Shown here piece after piece: positions 16,391 through 24,606 of a stretch of DNA of 47,676 nt. This stretch comes from Promethearchaeota archaeon. Its GTDB lineage: Archaea > Asgardarchaeota > Lokiarchaeia > Sigynarchaeales > SOKP01. A program made the position numbers and the translations under genes. Location: positions 1-47,676 of the forward strand of contig JAUWBH010000019.1 in NCBI GenBank assembly GCA_030605085.1, read 5' to 3'. The notes below the pieces were generated by a model. The model saw only the letters and a list, made by a program, of their open reading frames with translations. It was not told the origin of the DNA and searched no databases. Every line of letters begins with the position of its first letter. The stretch's first letter is position 1.

Positions 16391-18012
16391 GTAAAATCGA
16401 GATAAAAGAATTAGTATCATCAATGGGAAAAATTGTTGGAGAGAGATATGTAAGTGCAGATGATTTTCTAATTGACAACTACGCTTATAACTGGAATGCC
16501 GACAATCTTACTGGTGGTAAATCAAAATTCGCATTCAGACCTATTAGTGTTGTATTGCCTGCTAACACTAATGAAATCGTTAAAATTGTCAAATTCTGTA
16601 ACGAAAACGGGTTGCAATTCAAAGCACAGAGCACAGGATGGGGAGTCCACAATACTGTTGGCAAAGAAGGGGGCGTTATTCTTTTAGATTTGAGAAGAAT
16701 GAATAAAATTTTAGGGATTGACGAAAAAAACATGATAGCTGTTGTGGAACCGTATGTAAGCGGAGCGATGCTCCAAGTAGAACTGTTTAAGAAAGGATTG
16801 AACTGTCATATTTAAGGATGTGGCAGTAATGGTTCTCAATTAGTCACAGTGACGAGTATGGTGGGTCAAGGTTGGACTGGGATTTCGACGGGTTTTTCTA
16901 ATAGAAATATATTAGGCGCAGAGTGGGTTATACCCAATGGGGATGTGTGTAAAGTAGGATCGTGGGGATCTTTTAAAAATGAAAATGAATTTGATGCTTC
17001 CGAATGGTTTTTAGCAGATGGTCCTGGTCCCAGTATTCGTGGAGTATATAGGGGATATTTTGGTGCTTTTGGAGGTATGGGTGTGTTTACTAAAGCAGCT
17101 ATTAAGTTATATCATTGGGCTGGACCGAAAAAATTAGAAATAGAAGGTCGTACGCCTGCATACTCGCTGAAAAAACATAAAATACCTCAATATTCTATTT
17201 TTTACTTTATAGATTGGCATGATTGGGAGGATTTTAAAAACGCTGGATACTTACTTGCTCACTCGGAAATTTGCTGGGCTCTCTGTAGAATCGGTGGATT
17301 TATCACGGCTTTAGGATCCTCACCAAATAATTCGGAATTTTATAATAATAAAATATTCCAGGATATAATTAAAGACTCGAAATATAATTTAATGATTATT
17401 ACAATGGCAAATAATAAAAGAGAATTTGAGTATCATCAAAAAGTTATAAATTCAATTGTTGAAGAAACAAGTGGCAAATTCAACGAAATTGTTAAGCTTA
17501 AACCTCTAGCAGCGGCTGGTTTTATGGCAATCTCAAAACAATGTAATACAATGCGCGGAGTCTTTCGTGCAGGCGGAGGATTTTTCACTTCCTTAGGCGC
17601 TCTTGGAAGTTGGGATTGGTGTGTTGAAGGGGCTAAGATTGGGGAAAAACTTAAACAAAAAATTATTGATACTGGTGGACTCGTTGACGATGGTGCCGAT
17701 AATGTTTGGGGCCTCCCTTATGAAGAAGGTACGTTCTCTCATCTTGAAGAACTTTACATGTATGACATCACTGACCCAGAATCTCGTAAAGCATCAGTAG
17801 AATATCTTAAATCCATTGTAGAGGCGTCTAAAAAGTATTCTCTTGGTTTAGGCCTTGGCACGGTAGATAGTGAAGGCAGCGTAATGCACAATATCTTTGG
17901 ACCTATTGCTTGCAATTATCAGAGATGGTTAAAAGCGATTAAACAGGAATTCGATCCTAATACTGCTTCAGATCCGGGCTTCTATATAGATCCAAAGTTA
18001 GTCAAGGACTAA
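16387..18012 (+). pseudogene. Second GlcD-like FAD oxidase interrupted by in-frame TAA
   Basis: One frame runs from ATG 16387 to the stop before 18012, broken only by TAA at 16813-16815 (codon 143). Before it are the FAD-binding elements SVVLPANTNEIVKIVKFCNENG and VEPYVSGAMLQVELFKKGL. Immediately after it the same frame gives GCGSNGSQLVTVTSMVGQGW, the expected continuation of this domain (normally H-I-x-GxG). Downstream lie GGMGVFTKAAIKLYHW and an FDPNTASDP ending. So a single nonsense base change or a sequencing error explains the break. It overlaps the Fe-S gene by 4 bp, which suggests translational coupling. With the damage in the preceding gene, decay of the operon is the simplest reading. 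Confidence 0.8.
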
Positions 18013-18366
18013 ATTGGAAATGAAAAAAAAATATAAGGTAGCAAATTAATCTTTGTCGACAAAATTGTTCTCTCTGTTTGCTTTTTTGTTTTGTTAAGAT
18101 CATATTTATTGTATCTTTTTTCAATCATGCAAATTGGATTCTTTTCAGGTCTTAAAGATACTGAAAAGTTGGCGCATTTATAAATAAAATCGATCATCAT
18201 TCTTCTTCTTTTAGTTCTTATTTTTGTCGTTAGTTATGGGTTCATAGTTCACTAAGATTATTTTGCTACCACATAAAAAAAAAAATAAAATAAAATTTAA
18301 ATAAATTAGTTTATTGATTCTACTACCAAAGTAATATCAATAAAAAAAATGGGTGAATTTAAAGAA
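18013..18366. other. Intergenic region with long-spaced inverted repeat
   Basis: No supported gene. GGTAGCAAA at 18037-18045 and TTTGCTACC at 18262-18270 form a perfect 9-bp inverted pair around 216 bp, possibly ends of a tiny mobile element. A minus-strand ORF inside (18009-18200) has no recognisable domain. An A-run and a TTTAAATAAAT stretch near 18296-18306 may form the promoter of the next gene. Confidence 0.4.
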
Positions 18367-18693
18367 ATGTTTTGCAGTAAATGTGGTCAAAAACTTCCCG
18401 AAGATGCTAACAGTTGTCCTTATTGTGGAAACACTATAGTGAGAACTTCAAATAATCAAACTCAAGCTACAAAGATCATTCAACAGAGTTCAGAAACACA
18501 TACCCAAGCTCAGATACAACAAGCAGCTCCTACTTATCCGTGTCCAAGATGTGGTGATACAGCACCTAAAGAAAAAGCCTATAAAGTCTGGATACAAATA
18601 ATATGCTGTCTCCTTGGAATTGTTATAGGATTGGTGTATTACATGTTAAGACATAAGTGTGTAAAATGTCTAAAGTGTGGGAAGATTTTTTAA
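18367..18693 (+). CDS. Zinc-ribbon membrane protein
   Basis: The start was chosen at the ATG at 18367 (MFCSKCGQ) because GGGTGA lies 11 nt before it; the upstream ATG at 18349 would swallow this ribosome site. The protein is about 108 residues. An N-terminal ribbon CSKC...CPYC is followed by a Gln/Thr-rich linker, a second CPRC motif paired with a C-terminal CVKC/CLKC, and one hydrophobic helix (IQIICCLLGIVIGLVYYML) between the two Cys pairs. It probably sits in the membrane with both ribbons in the cytoplasm or acts as a membrane-linked adaptor. Function is unknown. Confidence 0.75.
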   Translation: MFCSKCGQKLPEDANSCPYCGNTIVRTSNNQTQATKIIQQSSETHTQAQIQQAAPTYPCPRCGDTAPKEKAYKVWIQIICCLLGIVIGLVYYMLRHKCVKCLKCGKIF

Positions 18694-18771
18694 TCTAAAA
18701 AAGATCTTAAGAGATATCATTAAGAGCCTAATTGATGTATATTAAAATACCTGCCTATTAATATAAAGAAA

Positions 18772-19260
18772 ATGGCAAAACCCACAAATAAAATAGAGAA
18801 AGGGCCTACTCGAATAACTGAAAATATTTGGTTCTATCTTTTTGCTCATCATAATAAAGAGCAGATTAATAGATTAATACACTTTAAAATATTTAGTAAA
18901 GATATTTATTTGTGTGGTCGATGTACATTCAAATATATTGGAATAATAATAACACTTCTAATGATGTTCTTTATGGGGTATACTTCTCAAGTATTATATA
19001 AATATCCAATGCTTCTTTTTTTAGGTTTATTTGTATTTCCTGTGACTAGCTGTTTTGCGTGGTTATATCAGTATCTCACTAAGAATGATAATCCAAGAAT
19101 TATTAGATATGCAACTGGATATATGGTAGGAATTAGTAAGGCCTTTTTGTTCGGGTGTATAATTTGGTTAGATTTATTTCTATTTTTTATTTTCTTTTCG
19201 CTAAATTTTCTATATATTGGTGTGTTAGCTATAATTATATATATAAAAAAGGAGATTTAA
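18772..19260 (+). CDS. DUF2085-like membrane protein
   Basis: The 162-residue protein has four predicted transmembrane helices. The segment HFKIFSKDIYLCGRCTFKYIG (start of helix 1) matches the R-S-F...LPLCARCTGIYIG signature of DUF2085 proteins, with Cys-x2-Cys kept. DUF2085 proteins are uncharacterised multi-pass membrane proteins. It follows the zinc-ribbon membrane protein by 78 bp in the same direction and the two may form a pair. Confidence 0.65.
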   Translation: MAKPTNKIEKGPTRITENIWFYLFAHHNKEQINRLIHFKIFSKDIYLCGRCTFKYIGIIITLLMMFFMGYTSQVLYKYPMLLFLGLFVFPVTSCFAWLYQYLTKNDNPRIIRYATGYMVGISKAFLFGCIIWLDLFLFFIFFSLNFLYIGVLAIIIYIKKEI

Positions 19261-19370
19261 CGTCCTACATGGGAATACCCAATTGAAATCACCTTTTAGC
19301 TTTTTTACATTAAATAAAATAACGAAACCTAATAATTGTACCTTACTTCTTAATAATAATCTTTTTTCTC

Positions 19371-20534
19371 CTATATTTGTAATGGGTATGTTCCATACTT
19401 TTTTGTTGCTTCAATCATCCATTTTAACCTTTGTAAACTCATCGCTGGATGTGAATTCGATGGAGATAAAATATAACCTCCTCCAAGACCTAATATTTTT
19501 ATGGCATACTTTACAGCATCTTCTACTTCCTCTTTTGTACCATCCACTAAAACATGCGATGTATCAATATTACCTAATAAGCAAATTTTATTTCCTACTT
19601 TCTTTTTGACTAATTTCAAATCAACATAAGGAGGTTCGAGACAGTGGAGCGCATCAAAACCACATTCAACTACAAAATCGAGTAATGAAGTTATATCGCC
19701 ATCGCTATGGAATATAATTTTACCTCCCCACTCATGCACAGCTTCGGTTACTCTCTTCAAACTAGGTTTAACGTACATATCGATATATTTAGGATTTAGT
19801 AATGGCCCAGATCTAAAGGCTATGTCCCCTCCTTCAAAAAATACTTTCGCTCCTAAATCAGAATATATTTTAAATAATCCTATTACAAATTCGGTTGTTT
19901 TTTGAAAGCGTTCTTGGATTAATTTAGGATTTTTTCTTAAGGCTCTTGCAAAAGCGTTCATACCCATGCCTTGCCACACTGGAGGCCAAACCGATGCGTA
20001 GTCGTCATGTGCTATAAGGTAAATGTCATTTTTAAATTTTTTACATCTACGCATGATTGTTTTGAATAATTTTTTTGCACGTCTATAAATTTCTTGCACA
20101 TCAGATTCGGAAAAATGGTCCCAATTTTCCCAATCTTTTTGATTTTTTATCATCCCATCTATGTAATATGGAAAAATATTGCCATCATTATTTACTATTT
20201 TATAAATTCTTCCAAAAACATCAATCATTCTTGTTTTACTTTCAAATATGAAGGGAATATACCCCACACCACATACATCGTAACCTATTACAGCTGCAGC
20301 CTCCATTACTTTTGAAAAAATATTGACTTCAATGTCGCCTACTATTCTATTTATTCTCTCAACCCAATCATCAGGATATTGTTTTTCTAACTCGTCAATA
20401 GCATCAAACGCACTTCGGGGAGGCTTTCCTAAAATCTCATCGCAGACATTTCCGTTTACAGAAACGGCGAGTGTTGGCACTCGATCGACGGGCTCACGAT
20501 TCAATGCTGCCCAAACTCTTTCTTCACTATTCAT
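19371..20534 (-). CDS. Uroporphyrinogen-decarboxylase-family methyltransferase-like protein
   Basis: This 387-residue TIM-barrel protein is of the UroD/MtaA/CmuA superfamily: N-terminus NSEERVWAALNREPVDRVP, then GGDIAFRSGPLLNP, FHSDGDITSLLDF, and DALHCLEP...VDLKLVKKKVGNKICLLGNID. His in FHSDGD and Cys in HCLEP fit the metal-binding positions used by the corrinoid-methyl transferring members. No haem-synthesis genes are near. An MttB-like methyltransferase lies 13 kb away, so a role in methyl transfer from a corrinoid protein is more likely than haem synthesis. That is inference. Confidence 0.8.
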   Translation of the reverse strand: MNSEERVWAALNREPVDRVPTLAVSVNGNVCDEILGKPPRSAFDAIDELEKQYPDDWVERINRIVGDIEVNIFSKVMEAAAVIGYDVCGVGYIPFIFESKTRMIDVFGRIYKIVNNDGNIFPYYIDGMIKNQKDWENWDHFSESDVQEIYRRAKKLFKTIMRRCKKFKNDIYLIAHDDYASVWPPVWQGMGMNAFARALRKNPKLIQERFQKTTEFVIGLFKIYSDLGAKVFFEGGDIAFRSGPLLNPKYIDMYVKPSLKRVTEAVHEWGGKIIFHSDGDITSLLDFVVECGFDALHCLEPPYVDLKLVKKKVGNKICLLGNIDTSHVLVDGTKEEVEDAVKYAIKILGLGGGYILSPSNSHPAMSLQRLKWMIEATKKYGTYPLQI

Positions 20535-20918
20535 TTTCTATTAAAAATAAAAAATTATTATGTAATATAAAAATCGGTCTAATAATACTAATTAAAATTA
20601 TTAAATAATAGTAATCGAAAAATTATAAGTTAAATGATTACCTCAATTAAAAGAAATAAAATTAAAATATTGAGCTCCTGTTTTATCTATTACGCAGGCT
20701 GGAAAACTTTAAGTCTAGAATACAACGATTTCAGCTTTTTGGGGAACTTCCGAGTTTTTTTAATTAAATTATTGACTTTTTTTTAGAAAATTCTAATCTT
20801 ATAGGAATTTTTTTTTAGCTTTTTTAATTTATTCAAACAAATAAAATAATATAAAATGATGTTATAATCAATTAGTAAAAAAAACGAGAAACAAATTGTT
20901 AGAAAAATTGACGACCAA
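20535..20918. other. 384-bp AT-rich intergenic region, nothing recognised
   Basis: This divergent gap lies between the UroD-like gene (minus) and the CMD-family gene (plus). It contains several T-runs (near 20780 and 20810) and a slightly less AT-rich stretch at 20680-20750, but no ORF or clear stem. Confidence 0.4.
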
Positions 20919-21485
20919 GTGTCAGTAAGGCTTTCAGAACCTCGGATACAGCCTTTGAGCTTATCAGAGTGGAACGAAGAACTGCAAGAAATTTGGAGAA
21001 GAGGAGGCCAAGATAAGGACGAGTCTATTTCGAACATCATGAAGACGCTCGCCAACCACCCAAATTTAATGAAACGATGGAGAGTATTCGGGAACCATGT
21101 ACTGTTCAAATCAACACTCCCCCCACGGGATAGGGAGATCCTTATATTACGGATTGGTTGGCTGTGTCGCTCAGAATACGAATGGGCTCAGCATGTAGTG
21201 ATTGGGAAGCAGTGTAAACTTACCGAGGAGGAAATACATCGTATTACAAAGGGACCTGATGCCTTAGGATGGGATTCCTTTGATGCTACATTGCTCCGTG
21301 CTGTGGATGAGCTTTATGTTGACTCATTCATCAGTGATTCTACATGGAATTCGCTTTCAGAGCGCTACACTATGCAACAGCTTATGGATGTGATCTTCAC
21401 CGTTGGCCAGTATAACTTAGTTTCCATGGCCCTCAATACTTTAGGTGTTCAGTTAGAAGAGGGTCTTGAAGGCTTTCCAAAATAA
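20919..21485 (+). CDS. Carboxymuconolactone decarboxylase (CMD/AhpD) family protein
   Basis: The 188-residue protein starts with GTG. It matches the CMD family in the form with a single Cys: LPPRDREILILRIGWLCRSEYEWAQHVVIGKQ, where the E-x2-x-H pattern follows the Cys. Members are small helical oligomers that act as gamma-carboxymuconolactone decarboxylases, peroxidase partners or unknown enzymes. Codon use is richer in G+C than that of the neighbours and resembles the GNAT at 5622, which suggests transfer from a bacterium. No other aromatic-degradation genes are nearby. Confidence 0.85.
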   Translation: MSVRLSEPRIQPLSLSEWNEELQEIWRRGGQDKDESISNIMKTLANHPNLMKRWRVFGNHVLFKSTLPPRDREILILRIGWLCRSEYEWAQHVVIGKQCKLTEEEIHRITKGPDALGWDSFDATLLRAVDELYVDSFISDSTWNSLSERYTMQQLMDVIFTVGQYNLVSMALNTLGVQLEEGLEGFPK

Positions 21486-21518
21486 AATTTTAAAATTATT
21501 GTAAAACAATTTAACATA

Positions 21519-22085
21519 TTATTTTTTATAATTCTTTCCTATTTTCCAAGCCTTTCCAATAGTATCTCCAACTTTCAAGTAGCTCTTTAATTTCGTGCCG
21601 TATATAATAGGGTCTATCTTATTTATGTCTGGAAATCCATTTGTTAAACATTCCTCTTTAATATATGTTTGAACTATTTCGCCAACGAAAACATCGTGAT
21701 TAATTGGAAGATTTAATGTTTTTACCAATTTACATTCGAGATTTACGGGGGCTTCTTGTATCATAGGGGCTGTTTGTAATTCTCCGTAAAAAATATCAAA
21801 TAAGTCTGATTTATCGACTTTTTTTCCCGAATATGTCCCAATATAATCAGTAACTTCAGCCATATCCGCCGATGGGATATTAACGCTGAAAGTATTATTA
21901 TCTTTAACGCCAATATTCGTGTAATGAGATTTAGCTAGGGACGCAATTATCATTGGTGGTTTAGATTCAATTATTCCACAGTACGCCACAGTAAGAAAGT
22001 TTGGTTTGCCATTTACATTAGCACCTACAATTGTAGTTGGCATGGGGAATAAAATACTACTAGGACCTAATTTTTTCTTTGTCAT
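21519..22085 (-). CDS. Flavin reductase-like, FMN-binding split-barrel protein
   Basis: The 188-residue protein shows a flavoredoxin/flavin-reductase fold: FPMPTTIVGANVNGKPNFLTVAYCG, PPMIIASLAKSHYTN and NTFSVNIPSADMAEVTDYIG, the usual FMN-binding segments. It is likely to reduce FMN with NAD(P)H or pass electrons to a partner. The neighbouring flavoenzyme AbfD, divergently transcribed 250 bp away, does not need an external reductase, so the link is uncertain. Confidence 0.85.
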   Translation of the reverse strand: MTKKKLGPSSILFPMPTTIVGANVNGKPNFLTVAYCGIIESKPPMIIASLAKSHYTNIGVKDNNTFSVNIPSADMAEVTDYIGTYSGKKVDKSDLFDIFYGELQTAPMIQEAPVNLECKLVKTLNLPINHDVFVGEIVQTYIKEECLTNGFPDINKIDPIIYGTKLKSYLKVGDTIGKAWKIGKNYKK

Positions 22086-22338
22086 TTAATTACCTCTATT
22101 TAATCTTTTTTCTAATCAATATAACGAATATAATTATTTTGAATAATATAAAATTTTTTAAACAATTAAAAACAAATAGATAAAGTTTGTATCGACGACG
22201 AAACTAAATTCTTTATTTTTTCTTATATTTAATTCTTAATTGTTATCTTATATTAGAAACTTAAATTACATTAGAGTCATTTTTAATAACCAAGTAATTT
22301 TTATTATAGTAAAGTAATCTTTTTGGTTGAAACTAAAA

Positions 22339-23784
22339 ATGCCGTTAAAGACACCTGAAGAATATTTGGAAAGTATAAAGAGAGACTTTAATTTGTACAT
22401 GTTTGGCGAAAGAGTGAAAGAGTTTTGGAAACATCCAATCATCGTACCTTCAATTAACACAGTAAAAAGAACTTACGAACTAGCTCAAATGGAGCAATAT
22501 AAAGATTTAATGACTGCAAAATCCCATATGACAGGTGAAATAATAAATCGATTTACTCACATTCATCAGTCTGTAGACGATCTCATAAAGAAAGTAAAAA
22601 TGCAGAGATTAATGGGGCAAAAAACAGCCTGCTGCTTCCAGCGATGCGTAGGATTTGATGCGGCAAACGCTCTTTATAGCGTAACTTTTGAGATTGATAA
22701 GAAATATGGAACTAATTATCACGAACGATTTAAAAACTATTGGATCGAAGTTCAAAGCCAAGACTTAATGGTTGATGGAGCAATGACAGATACAAAAGGC
22801 GATCGCAGTAAAAGACCAAGCGACCAAACCGATCCAGACCAATTTTTACATATAGTGGATGAAAATGACGATGGTATTATAGTTCGTGGTGCTAAAATCC
22901 ATCAGACTGGTTGGATTAATTCCCATAGAGCAATTGTGATGCCTACACTCTCTATGCGCCCCGGAGAAGAAGAATATGCTGTAAGTTTTGGAGTAGACAC
23001 TGATGAGAAAGGAATTACTATGATATATGGAAGGCAATCGTGCGACACTCGTAAAATGGAAGAAAGTAAGTTAGATATTGGCAATTATAAATTTGGAGGT
23101 CAAGAAATATTCGTCATTTTTGACGATGTATTCATCCCTAAAGATCATATTTTCATGAAGGGGGAAGTTGATTTTTCAGGAGAATTAGTAAATAGATTTG
23201 CTGGATTTCATCGGCAATCTTATGGGGGATGTAAAGTTGGTGTAGGGGATGTGTTGATCGGCGCTACATCGTTAATAACGGAATATCACGGCGTTAATAG
23301 AGCGTCTCATGTAAGAGATAAAATCGTTGAGATGATTCACTTAAACGAAACTCTTTATTGTTGTGGAATCGCGTGTAGTTCTTTGGGTCACCAACGAGAA
23401 GCTGGAAATTACGAGATGGATATGCTATTGGCAAATATTTGCAAACAAAATGTGACAAGATTCCCTTATGAAATTGGCCGGTTAGCTGAGGATCTTGTGG
23501 GAGGGATTATATGTACATTGCCATCTGAAATAGATCTCAATTCTAAAGAGGTTGGTCCAATGTTAAAAAAATATCTCGCGACTTGCGATGATGTTCACGT
23601 AAAAAATCGTTATAAGCTTCTACGCTTTATTGAAAACCTTAGTTTAGGAGTTGCAGCGGTGAGTTATAGAACAGAATCAATGCACGGTGCGGGCTCACCC
23701 CAAGCTCAAAGAATTATGATCTCTCGTCAAGCAGATTTAGAGGAAAAGAGAAAATTAATAAAAGAACTCCTTGATATTGAATAA
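22339..23784 (+). CDS. abfD: 4-hydroxybutyryl-CoA dehydratase / vinylacetyl-CoA isomerase
   Basis: The ATG at 22339 was chosen over the TTG at 22327 because GGTTGA lies 9 nt before it. Counted from there, the [4Fe-4S] ligands fall at Cys99, Cys103 (CCFQRC), His291 and Cys298 (HRQSYGGC), matching the known enzyme of Clostridium aminobutyricum (Cys99, Cys103, His292, Cys299). Other blocks are conserved too: INRFTHIHQS, VDGAMTDTKGDR, GRQSCDTRKMEE and the closing SMHGAGSPQAQRIMI. The enzyme dehydrates 4-hydroxybutyryl-CoA to crotonyl-CoA with FAD and the cluster. It is used in 4-aminobutyrate/succinate fermentation and in archaeal CO2-fixation cycles. No other cycle gene is in the window. Confidence 0.95.
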   Translation: MPLKTPEEYLESIKRDFNLYMFGERVKEFWKHPIIVPSINTVKRTYELAQMEQYKDLMTAKSHMTGEIINRFTHIHQSVDDLIKKVKMQRLMGQKTACCFQRCVGFDAANALYSVTFEIDKKYGTNYHERFKNYWIEVQSQDLMVDGAMTDTKGDRSKRPSDQTDPDQFLHIVDENDDGIIVRGAKIHQTGWINSHRAIVMPTLSMRPGEEEYAVSFGVDTDEKGITMIYGRQSCDTRKMEESKLDIGNYKFGGQEIFVIFDDVFIPKDHIFMKGEVDFSGELVNRFAGFHRQSYGGCKVGVGDVLIGATSLITEYHGVNRASHVRDKIVEMIHLNETLYCCGIACSSLGHQREAGNYEMDMLLANICKQNVTRFPYEIGRLAEDLVGGIICTLPSEIDLNSKEVGPMLKKYLATCDDVHVKNRYKLLRFIENLSLGVAAVSYRTESMHGAGSPQAQRIMISRQADLEEKRKLIKELLDIE

Positions 23785-23889
23785 ACAATTTTTTTTATTT
23801 TTTTTCGCTCTTTTATAAAAGGAATTAGCTTTCTTGTAAGGTAAAATAAGAAATTACAATAGAAATATTATTTATTAAATTAATTTCTT

Positions 23890-24357
23890 TTAAATTCTAT
23901 TTTTATCGTTATCAATAAAAATCCCACTCGTGTTTTCTTCTTTAAATACCCTTTTTGCGTTCAGGTCGCCCACTTCGGTCAATTTTTTTTTTTTTTTTAA
24001 TAACGGAAACGCGATGTTGCTGTGTAGAAGGCGCGTGTCATAGTTATTCTCAGCCCACGTTTGAATATTGGAACAATGCCCCGCAAACTCTTGTTCGGGC
24101 GTAATTGAATGCGTTTGATTCCTCACTTCAATCGCACCAGCACCTCGAACGATTCGATTCTGATACAGATGTTTGTCATAGACTTCTGAAGCTTCGTCGA
24201 TGGAATCGATTTGCTCGAATTTGTTCGTATCGCTTTTAGAGATTTGCAATACCAAACGAATACATTGCAAGAACCTTTGCCCCTTAACATAGATGAAAGT
24301 CTTATCATCTTCCAGCTTGAGCGTGAGATATTCGTTCACTTTAAATTCTTTCGTCAT
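23890..24357 (-). pseudogene. Collapsed LRR-family gene: N-terminal module fused out of frame to a 3' end
   Basis: The product begins MTKEFKVNEYLTLKLEDDKTF and contains GHCSNIQTWAENNYDTRLL, an N-terminal module that, from memory, precedes leucine-rich repeats in Lokiarchaeal proteins. The expected LLKKLTEVGD is stretched to LLKKKKKLTEVGD over a 13-base homopolymer. After KRVFKEE the frame runs into an unrelated tail. In the next frame the DNA at 23912-23932 reads HEWDFY and stop, the same C-terminal ending as at 24533. The simplest explanation is a deletion that joined 5' module to 3' end and removed the repeats. The short protein may still be made but is unlikely to keep its original function. 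Confidence 0.6.
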
Positions 24358-24532
24358 TTGGGTTCAACTCGTATTATGTTCTGTCTTATAATAACTATAA
24401 GGTGAATTCCCTATTTAATTTTGCATGTATCCTCTCATGATTGTTATTAACAATTTTTAAAATGATAAGATTAGCGAAGCATCAGTCAAATTGCTGGAAT
24501 CTTGATCGTATTCGTGAATTTTAAAAAATATT

Positions 24533-24553
24533 TCAATAAAAGTCCCACTCATG
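24533..24553 (-). other. Orphan C-terminal coding end (HEWDFY-stop)
   Basis: The minus strand reads HEWDFY and TGA here, but stops lie just upstream, so only the very end of a gene remains. The stop-side 18 bases differ by one from the same sequence at 23912-23929 and by two from the end of the ThDP enzyme gene at 30147-30164. Confidence 0.4.
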
Positions 24554-24606
24554 TAAATTTATGGAACAATTAATTTACTTTACTCATATCAAGAAAAAAT
24601 CTTCAC

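Noticed and set aside
19283..19609. 108-residue plus-strand ORF
   Set aside because: Antisense shadow of the UroD-like gene.
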